From contig NEEC01000329.1 in the NCBI GenBank assembly GCA_002189035.1, positions 1 to 41,219 on the forward strand: a DNA stretch of 41,219 nt, in the 5' to 3' direction. The notes under the pieces were generated by a model, which saw only the letters and a list, made by a program, of their open reading frames with translations, made no database searches and had not been told where the DNA came from. Of this stretch, positions 25,377-37,326 are shown piece by piece; position 1 is the first letter of the stretch; every line of letters starts with the position of its first letter. The position numbers were made by a program, and so were the translations under genes. Source of the stretch: Utricularia gibba. Taxonomy: Eukaryota > Streptophyta > Magnoliopsida > Lamiales > Lentibulariaceae.

Positions 25377-28300
25377 GAGCTCTGATACATCGTCGGACGA
25401 CGAAGCTTCAAAAACGGAAGATGACCCGCTCTGGAATGAGCTTCGAAACGGTGTGTCGTGTGCAACGGCTCATCACGGTTTTCAAGATATCGACAAAATA
25501 CGGAATGGTGCACGAGGCCTGCATCAGGTGTGGGTTGGAACACACCGTGGCATTGTAAGGGTTCGCCTCTAAAACAAAAATTTCATACCTTCCAATGAAA
25601 TCCATATGTCTTGAATGCGAGAAAACCCATTCGCGTCGAATCGGAAGTCCGAGGTCGCATCATCGCGAACGTCGTGGCCACTTTGTGGCACAATTGAAGG
25701 CTAATATAAGGCAATAATTCGAGCTCTGATATATTGTCGAACGACAAGCTTGCGAAACGGAAGATGACCGCCTCGGAATGAGCTTCGAAACGGTGTGTCG
25801 TGTGAAACGTGGCTCATCACGGTTTTCAAGATATCGATAAAATACGGAATGGTGCACGAGGCCTGCATCAGGTGTGGGTTGGAACACAACCGTGCCATTG
25901 TAAGGGATCGCCTCAAAAACAAAAATTTCACACCTTCCAATGAAATGCATATCTTTTGCAAGCGAGAAATCACATTTGCGTCGAATTGGAAGCCCGAGTC
26001 GCATCATCGCGTAACGTCGTGGCCACTTTGTGGCACAATTGAAGGCTAATATAAGGCAATAATTCGAGCTCTGATACATCGTCGGACGACGAAGCTTCAA
26101 AAACGGAAGATGACCGCTCTGGAATGAGCTTCGAAACGGTGTGTGTGTGCAACAAGGCTCATCACGGTTTTCAAGATATTTACAAAATACGGAATGGTGC
26201 ACGAGGCCTGCATCAGGTGTGGGTTGGAACACACCGTGGCATTGTAAGGGTTCGCCTCTAAAAAAAAATTTCATACCTTCCAATGAAATCATATGTTTGA
26301 ATGCGAGAAAACCCATTCGCGTCGAATCGGAAGTCCGAGGTCGCATCATCGCGAACGTCGTGGCCACTTTGTGGCACAATTGAAGGGTAATATAAGGCAA
26401 TAATTCGAGCTCTGATATATTGTCGGACGACGAAGCTTCAAAACGGAAGATGACGCCCTGGAATGAGCTTCGAAACGGTGTGTCGTGCGCGTGGCTCATC
26501 ACGGTTTTCAAGATATCGATAAAAATACGGAATGGTGCACGAGGCCTGCATCAGGTGTGGGTTGGAACACAACCGTGGCATTGTAAGGGATCGCCTCAAA
26601 ACAAAAATTTCACACCTTCCAATGAAATGCATATGTTTTGCAAGCGAGAAATCACATTTGCGTCGAATTGGAAGCCCCGAGTCGCATCATCGCGAACGTC
26701 GTGGCACTTTGTGGCACAATTGAAGGCTAATATAAGGCAATAATTCGAGCTCTGATACATCGTCGGACGACGAAGCTTCAAAAACGGAAGATGACCGCCT
26801 GGAATGAGCTTCGAAACGGTGTGTCGTGTGCAACAAGGCTCATCACGGTTTTCAAGATATTTACAAAATACGGAATGGTGCACGAGGCCTGCATCAGGTG
26901 TGGGTTGGAACACAACCGTGGCATTGTAAGGGTTCGCCTCTAAAACAAAAATTTCATACCTTCCAATGAAATCCATATGTCTTGAATGCGAGAAAACCCA
27001 TTCGCGTCGAATCGGAAGTCCGAGGTCGCATCATCGCGAACGTCGTGGCCACTTTGTGGCACAATTGAAGGCTAATATAAGGCAATAATTCGAGCTCTGA
27101 TATATTGTCGAACGACAAAGCTTCAAAACGGAAGATGACCGCCTCGGAATGAGCTTCGAAACGGTGTGTCGTGTGAAACGTGGCTCATCACGGTTTTCAA
27201 GATATCGATAAATACGGAATGGTGCACGAGGCCTGCATCAGGTGTGGGTTGGAACACAACCGTGGCATTGTAAGGGATCGCCTCTAAAACAAAAATTTCA
27301 CACCTTCCAATGAAATGCATATGTTTGAAGCGAGAAACCCATTCGCGTCGAATCGGAAGTCCGAGGTCGCATCATCGCGAACGTCGTGGCCACTTTGTGG
27401 CACAATTGAAGGCTAATATAAGGCAATAATTCGAGCTCTGATATATTGTCGGACGACGAAGCTTCAAAACGGAAGATGACCGCCTGGAATGAGCTTCGAA
27501 ACGGTGTGTCGTGTGCAACAAGGCTCATCACGGTTTTCAAGATATCAAAATACGGAATGGTGCACGGCCTGCATCAGGTGTGGGTTGGAACACAACCGTG
27601 GCATTGTAAGGGTTCGCCTCTAAACAAAAATTTCATACCTTCCAATGAAATCATATGTCTTGAAGCGAGAAAACCATTCGCGTCGAATCGGAAGTCCGAG
27701 GTCGCATCATCGCGAACGTCGTGGCCACTTTGTGGCACAATTGAAGGCTAATATAAGGCAATAATTCGAGCTCTGATATATTGTCGAACGACGAAGCTTC
27801 AAAACGGAAGATGACCGCCTCGGAATGAGCTTCGAAACGGTGTGTCGTGTGCAAAAGGCTCATCACGGTTTTCAAGATATCGACAAAATACGGAATGGTG
27901 CACGAGGCCTGCATCAGGTGTGGGTTGGAACACAACCGTGGCATTGTAAGGGATCGCCTCAAAACAAAAATTTCACACCTTCCAATGAAATGCATATGTT
28001 TTGCAAGCGAGAAATCCATTTGCGTCGAATCGGAAGCCGAGTCGCATCATCGAACGTCGTGGCCACTTTGTGGCACAATTGAAGGCTAATATAAGGCAAT
28101 AATTCGAGCTCTGATACATCGTCGGACGACGAAGCTTCAAAAACGGAAGATGACCGCTCTGGAATGAGCTTCGAAACGGTGTGTCGTGTGCAACGGGCTC
28201 ATCACGGTTTTCAAGATATTTACAAAAATACGGAATGGTGCACGAGGCCTGCATCAGGTGTGGGTTGGAACACACCGTGGCATTGTAAGGGTTCGCCTCT

Positions 28301-29469
28301 AAAACAAAAATTTCATACCTTCCAATGAAATCCATATGTCTTGAATGCGAGAAACCCATTCGCGTCGAATCGGAAGTCCGAGGTCGCATCATCGCGAACG
28401 TCGTGGCCACTTTGTGGCACAATTGAAGGCTAATATAAGGCAATAATTCGAGCTCTGATATATTGTCGAACGACAAAGCTTCAAAACGGAAGATGACCGC
28501 CTCGGAATGAGCTTCGAAACGGTGTGTCGTGTGCAACGGCTCATCACGGTTTTCAAGATATCGACAAAATACGGAATGGTGCACGAGGCCTGCATCAGGT
28601 GTGGGTTGGAACACAACCGTGGCATTGTAAGGGATCGCCTCAAAAACAAAAATTTCACACCTTCCAATGAAATCCATATGTTTTGAAAGCGAGAAATCCC
28701 ATTCGCGTCGAATCGGAAGTCCGAGGTCGCATCATCGCGAACGTCGTGGCCACTTTGTGGCACACAATTGAAGGCTAATATAAGGCAATAATTCGAGCTC
28801 TGATATATTGTCGGACGACGAAGCTTCAAAAACGGAAGATGACCGCCGGAATGAGCTTCGAAACGGTGTGTCGTGTGCAACGTGGCTCATCACGGTTTTC
28901 AAGATATCAAAATACGGAATGGTGCACGAGGCCTGCATCAGGTGTGGGTTGGAACACAACCGTGGCATTGTAAGGGTTCGCCTCTAAAAAAAATTTCATA
29001 CCTTCCAATGAAATCCATATGTCTTGAAGCGAGAAAACCATTCGCGTCGAATCGGAAGTCCGAGGTCGCATCATCGCGAACGTCGTGGCCACTTTGTGGC
29101 ACAATTGAAGGCTAATATAAGGCAATAATTCGAGCTCTGATATATCGTCGGACGACGAAGCTTCAAAACGGAAGATGACCGCCCTGGAATGAGCTTCGAA
29201 ACGGTGTGTCGTGTGCAACGTGGCTCATCACGGTTTTCAAGATATCGACAAAATACGGAATGGTGCACGAGGCCTGCATCAGGTGTGGGTTGGAACACAA
29301 CCGTGCATTGTAAGGGATCGCCTCAAAAAAAATTTCACACCTTCCAATGAAATGCATATGTTTTGAAGCGAGAAATCACATTCGCGTCGAATCGGAAGCC
29401 GAGTCGCATCATCGCGAACGTCGTGGCCACTTTGTGGCACAATTGAAGGCTAATATAAGGCAATAATTC
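25377..29469. repeat. Higher-order repeat: A-B dimers of ~683 bp, six cycles
   Basis: Anchors are at 25377, 25721, 26066, 26407, 26747, 27092, 27433, 27768, 28106, 28450, 28795 and 29132. Every second unit (25377, 26066, 26747, 27433, 28106, 28795) carries both GGGTTCGCC and TTCATACC. The TTCATACC sites are at about 25584, 26271, 26955, 27636, 28314 and 28998, a spacing of 678-687 bp. The alternate units have GGGATCGCC and TTCACACC, and most begin TATTGTCGAACGAC. This is the most regular part of the window and the clearest case of a two-monomer unit being amplified as a block. Individual dimers still differ by small indels and by GATATTTAC versus other forms. Confidence 0.88.
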
Positions 29470-32400
29470 GAGCTCTGATATATTGTCGGACGACGAAGCT
29501 TCAAAAACGGAAGATGACCGCCTGGAATGAGCTTCGAAACGGTGTGTCGTGTGCAACGTGGCATCACGGTTTTCAAGATATCAAAAAATACGGAATGGTG
29601 CACGAGGCCTGCATCAGGTGTGGGTTGGAACACAACCGTGGCATTGTAAGGGATCGCCTCTAAAACAAAAATTTCACACCTTCCAATGAAATCCATATGT
29701 TTTGAAGCGAGAAATCCCATTCGCGTCGAATCGGAAGTCCGAGGTCGCATCATCGCGAACGTCGTGGCCACTTTGTGGCACAATTGAAGGCTAATATAAG
29801 GCAATAATTCGAGCTCTGATATATTGTCGGACGACGAAGCTTAAAAACGGAAGATGACCGCTCGGAATGAGCTTCGAAACGGTGTGTCGTGTGCAACGTG
29901 GCTCATCACGGTTTTCAAGATATCGACAAAATACGGAATGGTGCACGAGGCCTGCATCAGGTGTGGGTTGGAACACAACCGTGGCATTGTAAGGGTTCGC
30001 CTCTAAACAAAAATTTCACCTTCCAATGAAATCCATATGTCTTGAAAGCGAGAAAACCATTCGCGTCGAATCGGAAGTCCGAGGTCGCATCATCGCGAAC
30101 GTCGTGGCCACTTTGTGGCACAATTGAAGGCTAATATAAGGCAATAATTCGAGCTCTGATATATTGTCGAACGACAAGCTTCAAAACGGAAGATGACCGC
30201 CTCGGAATGAGCTTCGAAACGGTGTGTCGTGTGAAACGTGGCTCATCACGGTTTTCAAGATATCGATAAAATACGGAATGGTGCACGAGGCCTGCATCAG
30301 GTGTGGGTTGGAACACAACCGTGGCATTGTAAGGGATCGCCTAAAAAACAAAATTTCACACCTTCCAATGAAATGCATATGTTTTGAAGCGAGAAATCCA
30401 TTCGCGTCGAATTGGAAGCCCCGAGTCGCATCATCGCGAACGTCGTGGCCACTTTGTGGCACAATTGAAGGCTAATATAAGGCAATAATTCGAGCTCTGA
30501 TACATCGTCGGACGACGAAGCTTCAAAAACGGAAGATGACCGCTCTGGAATGAGCTTCGAAACGGTGTGTCGTGTGCAACGTGGCTCATCACGGTTTTCA
30601 AGATATCAAAATACGGAATGGTGCACGAGGCCTGCATCAGGTGTGGGTTGGAACACACCGTGGCATTGTAAGGGATCGCCTCTAAAACAAAAATTTCACA
30701 CCTTCCAATGAAATCCATATGTTTGAAGCGAGAAAACCCATTCGCGTCGAATCGGAAGTCCGAGGTCGCATCATCGCGAACGTCGTGGCCACTTTGTGGC
30801 ACAATTGAAGGCTAATATAAGGCAATAATTCGAGCTCTGATATATTGTCGGACGACGAAGCTTCAAAACGGAAGATGACCGCCTGGAATGAGCTTCGAAA
30901 CGTGTGTCGTAAACGTGGCTCATCACGGTTTTCAAGATATCAAAATACGGAATGGTGCACGAGGCCTGCATCAGGTGTGGGTTGGAACAAACCGTGGCAT
31001 TGTAAGGGTTCGCCTCTAAAACAAAAATTTCACACCTTCCAATGAAATGCATATGTTTTGCAAGCGAGAAATCAATTTGCGTCGAATTGGAAGCCCCGAG
31101 TCGCATCATCGCGAACGTCGTGGCCACTTTGTGGCACAATTGAAGGCTAATATAAGGCAATAATTCGAGCTCTGATACATCGTCGGACGACGAAGCTTCA
31201 AAAACGGAAGATGACCGCTCTGGAATGAGCTTCGAAACGGTGTGTCGTGTGCAACAAGGCTCATCACGGTTTTCAAGATATTTACAAAATACGGAATGGT
31301 GCACGAGGCCTGCATCAGGTGTGGGTTGGAACACACCGTGGCATTGTAAGGGTTCGCCTCTAAAACAAAAATTTCATACCTTCCAATGAAATCCATATGT
31401 TTGAAGCGAGAAAACCCATTCGCGTCGAATCGGAAGTCCGAGGTCGCATCATCGCGAACGTCGTGGCCACTTTGTGGCACAATTGAAGGCTAATATAAGG
31501 CAATAATTCGAGCTCTGATATATTGTCGAACGACAAAGCTTCAAAACGGAAGATGACCGCCTCGGAATGAGCTTCGAAACGGTGTGTCGTGTGCAAACGT
31601 GGCTCATCACGGTTTTCAAGATATTTACAAAATACGGAATGGTGCACGAGGCCTGCATCAGGTGTGGGTTGGAACACAACCGTGGCATTGTAAGGGATCG
31701 CCTCAAAAAACAAAAATTTCACACCTTCCAATGAAATGCATATGTTTTGAAAGCGAGAAATCCCATTCGCGTCGAATCGGAAGTCCGAGTCGCATCATCG
31801 CGAACGTCGTGGCCACTTTGTGGCACAATTGAAGGCTAATATAAGGCAATAATTCGAGCTCTGATATATTGTCGGACGACGAAGCTTCAAAACGGAAGAT
31901 GACCGCCTGGAATGAGCTTCGAAACGGTGTGTCGTGCAACGTGGCTCATCACGGTTTTCAAGATATCGACAAAATACGGAATGGTGCACGAGGCCTGCAT
32001 CAGGTGTGGGTTGGAACACAACCGTGGCATTGTAAGGGATCGCCTCAAAACAAAAATTTCACACCTTCCAATGAAATGCATATGTTTGAAGCGAGAAAAC
32101 CATTCGCGTCGAATCGGAAGTCCGAGGTCGCATCATCGCGAACGTCGTGGCCACTTTGTGGCACAATTGAAGGCTAATATAAGGCAATAATTCGAGCTCT
32201 GATATATTGTCGAACGACGAAGCTTCAAAACGGAAGATGACCGCTCGGAATGAGCTTCGAAACGGTGTGTCGTGTGAAACGTGGCTCATCACGGTTTTCA
32301 AGATATCGAAAAATACGGAATGGTGCACGAGGCCTGCATCAGGTGTGGGTTGGAACACAACCGTGGCATTGTAAGGGTTCGCCTCTAAAACAAAAATTTC

Positions 32401-35400
32401 ATACCTTCCAATGAAATCCATATGTCTTGAATGCGAGAAAACCCATTCGCGTCGAATCGGAAGTCCGAGGTCGCATCATCGCGAACGTCGTGGCCACTTT
32501 GTGGCACAATTGAAGGCTAATATAAGGCAATAATTCGAGCTCTGATATATTGTCGAACGACAAAGCTTCAAAACGGAAGATGACCGCCTCGGAATGAGCT
32601 TCGAAACGGTGTGTCGTGTGCAACAAGGCTCATCACGGTTTTCAAGATATCGACAAAATACGGAATGGTGCACGAGGCCTGCATCAGGTGTGGGTTGGAA
32701 CACACCGTGGCATTGTAAGGGTTCGCCTCTAAAACAAAAATTTCACACCTTCCAATGAAATCCATATGTTTGAATGCGAGAAACCCATTCGCGTCGAATC
32801 GGAAGTCCGAGGTCGCATCATCGCGAACGTCGTGGCCACTTTGTGGCACAATTGAAGGCTAATATAAGGCAATAATTCGAGCTCTGATATATTGTCGACG
32901 ACGAAGCTTCAAAACGGAAGATGACCGCCTGGAATGAGCTTCGAAACGGTGTGTCGTGCGAAACGTGGCTCATCACGGTTTTCAAGATATCGATAAAATA
33001 CGGAATGGTGCACGAGGCCTGCATCAGGTGTGGGTTGGAACACAACCGTGGCATTGTAAGGGATCGCCTCTAAAACAAAAATTTCACACCTTCCAATGAA
33101 ATGCATATGTTTTGAAGCGAGAAATCCATTTGCGTCGAATCGGAAGTCCGAGTCGCATCATCGCGAACGTCGTGGCCACTTTGTGGCACAATTGAAGGCT
33201 AATATAAGGCAAATTTCGAGCTCTGATATATTGTCGGACGACGAAGCTTCAAAACGGAAGATGACCGCCTGGAATGAGCTTCGAAACGGTGTGTGTGCAA
33301 CAAGGCTCATCACGGTTTTCAAGATATTTACAAAATACGGAATGGTGCACGACTGCATCAGGTGTGGGTTGGAACACACCGTGGCATTGTAAGGGATCGC
33401 CTCTAAAACGAAAATTTTCACACCTTCCAATGAAATCCATATGTTTTGAAGCGAGAAATCCATTCGCGTCGAATCGAAGTCCGAGTCGCATCATCGCGAA
33501 CGTCGTGGCCACTTTGTGGCACAATTGAAGGCTAATATAAGGCAATAATTCGAGCTCTGATATATTGTCGGACGACGAAGCTTCAAAACGGAAGATGACC
33601 GCCCTGGAATGAGCTTCGAAACGGTGTGTCGTGCGCAACGTGGCTCATCACGGTTTTCAAGATATCGATAAAATACGGAATGGTGCACGAGGCCTGCATC
33701 AGGTGTGGGTTGGAACACAACCGTGGCATTGTAAGGGATCGCCTCAAAAACAAAAATTTCACACCTTCCAATGAAATGCATATTTTGCAAGCGAGAAATC
33801 ACATTTGCGTCGAATTGGAAGCCCGAGTCGCATCATCGCGAACGTCGTGGCCACTTTGTGGCACAATTGAAGGCTAATATAAGGCAATAATTCGAGCTCT
33901 GATACATCGTCGGACGACGAAGCTTCAAAAAACGGAAGATGACCGCCTGGAATGAGCTTCGAAACGGTGTGTCGTGTGCAACAAGGCTCATCACGGTTTT
34001 CAAGATATTTACAAAATACGGAATGGTGCACGAGGCCTGCATCAGGTGTGGGTTGGAACACAACGTGGCATTGTAAGGGTTCGCCTCTAAACAAAAATTT
34101 CATACCTTCCAATGAAATCCATATGTTTGAATGCGAGAAAACCCATTCGCGTCGAATCGGAAGTCCGAGGTCGCATCATCGCGAACGTCGTGGCCACTTT
34201 GTGGCACAATTGAAGGCTAATATAAGGCAATAATTCGAGCTCTGATATATTGTCGAACGACAAAGCTTCAAAACGGAAGATGACCGCTCGGAATGAGCTT
34301 CGAAACGGTGTGTCGTGTGCAACGTGGCTCATCACGGTTTTCAAGATATCGACAAAATACGGAATGGTGCACGAGGCCTGCATCAGGTGTGGGTTGGAAC
34401 ACACCGTGGCATTGTAAGGGATCGCCTAAAACAAAAATTTCACACCTTCCAATGAAATCCATATGTCTTGAAAGCGAGAAATCCCATTCGCGTCGAATCG
34501 GAAGTCCGAGGTCGCATCATCGCGAACGTCGTGGCCACTTTGTGGCACAATTGAAGGCTAATATAAGGCAATAATTCGAGCTCTGATACATCGTCGGACG
34601 ACGAAGCTTCAAAAACGGAAGATGACCGCCTGGAATGAGCTTCGAAACGGTGTGTCGTGCAAACGTGGCTCATCACGGTTTTCAAGATATCGACAAAATA
34701 CGGAATGGTGCACGAGGCCTGCATCAGGTGTGGGTTGGAACACACCGTGGCATTGTAAGGGATCGCCTCTAAAACGAAAAATTTCACACCTTCCAATGAA
34801 ATGCATATGTTTTGAAGCGAGAAATCCCATTCGCGTCGAATCGGAAGTCCGAGGTCGCATCATCGCGAACGTCGTGGCCACTTTGTGGCACAATTGAAGG
34901 CTAATATAAGGCAATAATTCGAGCTCTGATATATTGTCGAACGACGAAGCTTCAAAACGGAAGATGACCGCTCGGAATGAGCTTCGAAACGGTGTGTCGT
35001 GCGAAACGTGGCTCATCACGGTTTTCAAGATATCGAAAAATACGGAATGGTGCACGAGGCCTGCATCAGGTGTGGGTTGGAACACAACCGTGGCATTGTA
35101 AGGGATCGCCTCAAAAACAAAAATTTCACACCTTCCAATGAAATGCATATTTTGAAGCGAGAAATCCATTTGCGTCGAATTGGAAGCCCGAGTCGCATCA
35201 TCGCGAACGTCGTGGCCACTTTGTGGCACAATTGAAGGCTAATATAAGGCAATAATTCGAGCTCTGATACATCGTCGGACGACGAAGCTTCAAAACGGAA
35301 GATGACCGCTCTGGAATGAGCTTCGAAACGGTGTGTCGTGTGCAACGTGGCTCATCACGGTTTTCAAGATATTTACAAAATACGGAATGGTGCACGAGGC

Positions 35401-35937
35401 CTGCATCAGGTGTGGGTTGGAACACAACCGTGGCATTGTAAGGGTTCGCCTCTTAAACAAAAATTTCATACCTTCCAATGAAATCCATATGTTTGAAGCG
35501 AGAAAACCCATTCGCGTCGAATCGGAAGTCCGAGGTCGCATCATCGCGAACGTCGTGGCCACTTTGTGGCACAATTGAAGGCTAATATAAGGCAATAATT
35601 CGAGCTCTGATATATTGTCGGACGACAAGCTTCAAAACGGAAGATGACCGCCTGGAATGAGCTTCGAAACGGTGTGTCGTGCGCAACGTGGCTCATCACG
35701 GTTTTAAGATATCGACAAAATACGGAATGGTGCACGAGGCCTTCATCAGGTGTGGGTTGGAACACACCCGTGGCATTGTAAGGATCGCCTAAAACGAAAA
35801 TTTCACACCTTCCAATGAAATCCATATGTTTGAAGCGAGAAATCCCATTCGCGTCGAATCGGAAGTCCGAGGTCGCATCATCGCGAACGTCGTGGCCACT
35901 TTGTGGCACAATTGAAGGTAATATAAGGCAATAATTC
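29470..35937. repeat. Array segment 8: monomers 87-105, irregular mixture of types
   Basis: Anchors are at 29470, 29811, 30151, 30492, 30832, 31167, 31510, 31856, 32194, 32537, 32879, 33218, 33552, 33894, 34237, 34578, 34921, 35259 and 35602. Full B-type units lie at 31167, 33894 and 35259, each directly after a unit with GAATTGGAAGCC. GGGTTCGCC also occurs in units 29811, 30832, 32194, 32537. The strict two-unit rhythm of the preceding segment is lost. Unit 33218 has a pure GT run near 33290 and lost GGC in GCACGACTGCATC. The boundary near 33211 reads GGCAAATTTCGAG. Confidence 0.95.
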
Positions 35938-36301
35938 GAGCTCTGATATATTGTCGTTTTTCCCGAATTAATTGAAACAATTGAACTCGAGCTCTGATAC
36001 GTTCAAACGGAAGATGACCGAATGAGCTTCGAAACGTGTGTCGAAACGTGGCTCATCACGGTTTTCAAGATATCGATAAAATACGGAATGGTGCACGAGG
36101 CCTGCATCAGGTGTGGGTTGGAACACAACTGGCATTGTAAGGGATCGCCTCTAAAACGAAAATTTCACACCTTCCAATGAAATCCATATGTTTGAAAGCG
36201 AGAAATCCCATTCGCGTCGAATCGGAAGTCCGAGGTCGCATCATCGCGAACGTCGTGGCCACTTTGTGGCACAATTGAAGGCTAATATAAGGCAATAATT
36301 C
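35938..36301. repeat. Rearranged monomer with duplicated SacI anchor and filler DNA
   Basis: GAGCTCTGATA occurs twice only 51 bp apart, at 35938 and 35989. After the first copy the satellite breaks off at TTGTCG (35956). A stretch of about 20 bp that is not satellite follows, then ACAATTGAA from the end of a monomer, joined directly to CTCGAGCTC with about 20 bp missing. The second copy goes on with several losses: the inverted repeat and HindIII site are gone (GATACGTTCAAACGG), GATGACCGAATGAG lacks about six bases, and GTGTGTCGAAACGTGG lacks about four. From about 36060 the unit is normal except for ACACAACTGGCATTG. It resembles an end-joining scar. Confidence 0.93.
35957..35976. other. Non-satellite filler, ~20 bp
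   Basis: These 20 bases (five T, then CCCGAATTAATTGAAA) match no part of the monomer except a short AATTGAA, which is repeated nine bases later in the resumed satellite (35979-35985). The filler may thus be partly templated by the neighbouring MfeI region. It is the only clearly foreign DNA I found in the window. It is too short to assign to any transposon. Confidence 0.8.
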
Positions 36302-37326
36302 GAGCTCTGATACATCGTCGGACGACGAAGCTTCAAAACGGAAGATGACCGCCTCGAATGAGCTTCGAAACGGTGTGTCGTGCGCAACGTGGCTCATCAC
36401 GGTTTTCAAGATATCGACAAAATACGGAATGGTGCACGAGGCCTGCATCAGGTGTGGGTTGGAACACACCGTGGCATTGTAAGGGATCGCCTCTAAAACA
36501 AAAATTTCACACCTTCCAATGAAATCCATATGTCTTGAAAGCGAGAAATCCCATTCGCGTCGAATCGGAAGTCCGAGGTCGCATCATCGCGAACGTCGTG
36601 GCCACTTTGTGGCACAATTGAAGGGTAATATAAGGCAATAATTCGAGCTCTGATATATGTCGGACGACGAAGCTTCAAAAAGGAAGATGACCGCCCTGAA
36701 TGAGCTTCGAAACGGTGTGTCGTGCGAAACGTGGCTCATCACGGTTTTCAAGATATCGACAAAATACGGAATGGTGCACGAGGCCTGCATCAGGTGTGGT
36801 TGGAACACAACCGTGGCATTGTAAGGGATCGCCTCTAAAACGAAAATTTCACACCTTCCAATGAAATGCATATGTTTTGCAAGCGAGAAATCCATTTGCG
36901 TCGAATCGGAAGCCCCGAGTCGCATCATCGCGAACGTCGTGGCCACTTTGTGGCACAATTGAAGGGTAATATAAGGCAATAATTCGAGCTCTGATATATT
37001 GTCGACGACGAAGCTTCAAAACGGAAGATGACCGCCTCGGAATGAGCTTCGAAACGGTGTGTCGTGCGAAACGTGGCTCATCACGGTTTTCAAGATATCG
37101 ATAAAATACGGAATGGTGCACGAGGCCTGCATCAGGTGTGGGTTGGAACACAACCGTGGCATTGTAAGGGATCGCCTCAAAAACAAAAATTTCACACCTT
37201 CCAATGAAATGCATATGTTTGCAAGCGAGAAATCACATTTGCGTCGAATTGGAAGCCCCGAGTCGCATCATCGTACGTCGTGGCCACTTTGTGGCACAAT
37301 TGAAGGCTAATATAAGGCAATAATTC
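36302..37326. repeat. Array segment 9: monomers to the right of the scar
   Basis: Anchors are at 36302, 36645 and 36986, with normal lengths of 343, 341 and 341 bp, so the array resumes in the same orientation and register after the scar. Unit 36645 has a one-base loss in GATATATGTCGG and another in CAGGTGTGGTTGG. Unit 36986 ends in A-type GAATTGGAAGCCCC, with the NruI site changed (CATCATCGTACGTCG), and leads into a B-type unit. Confidence 0.94.
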
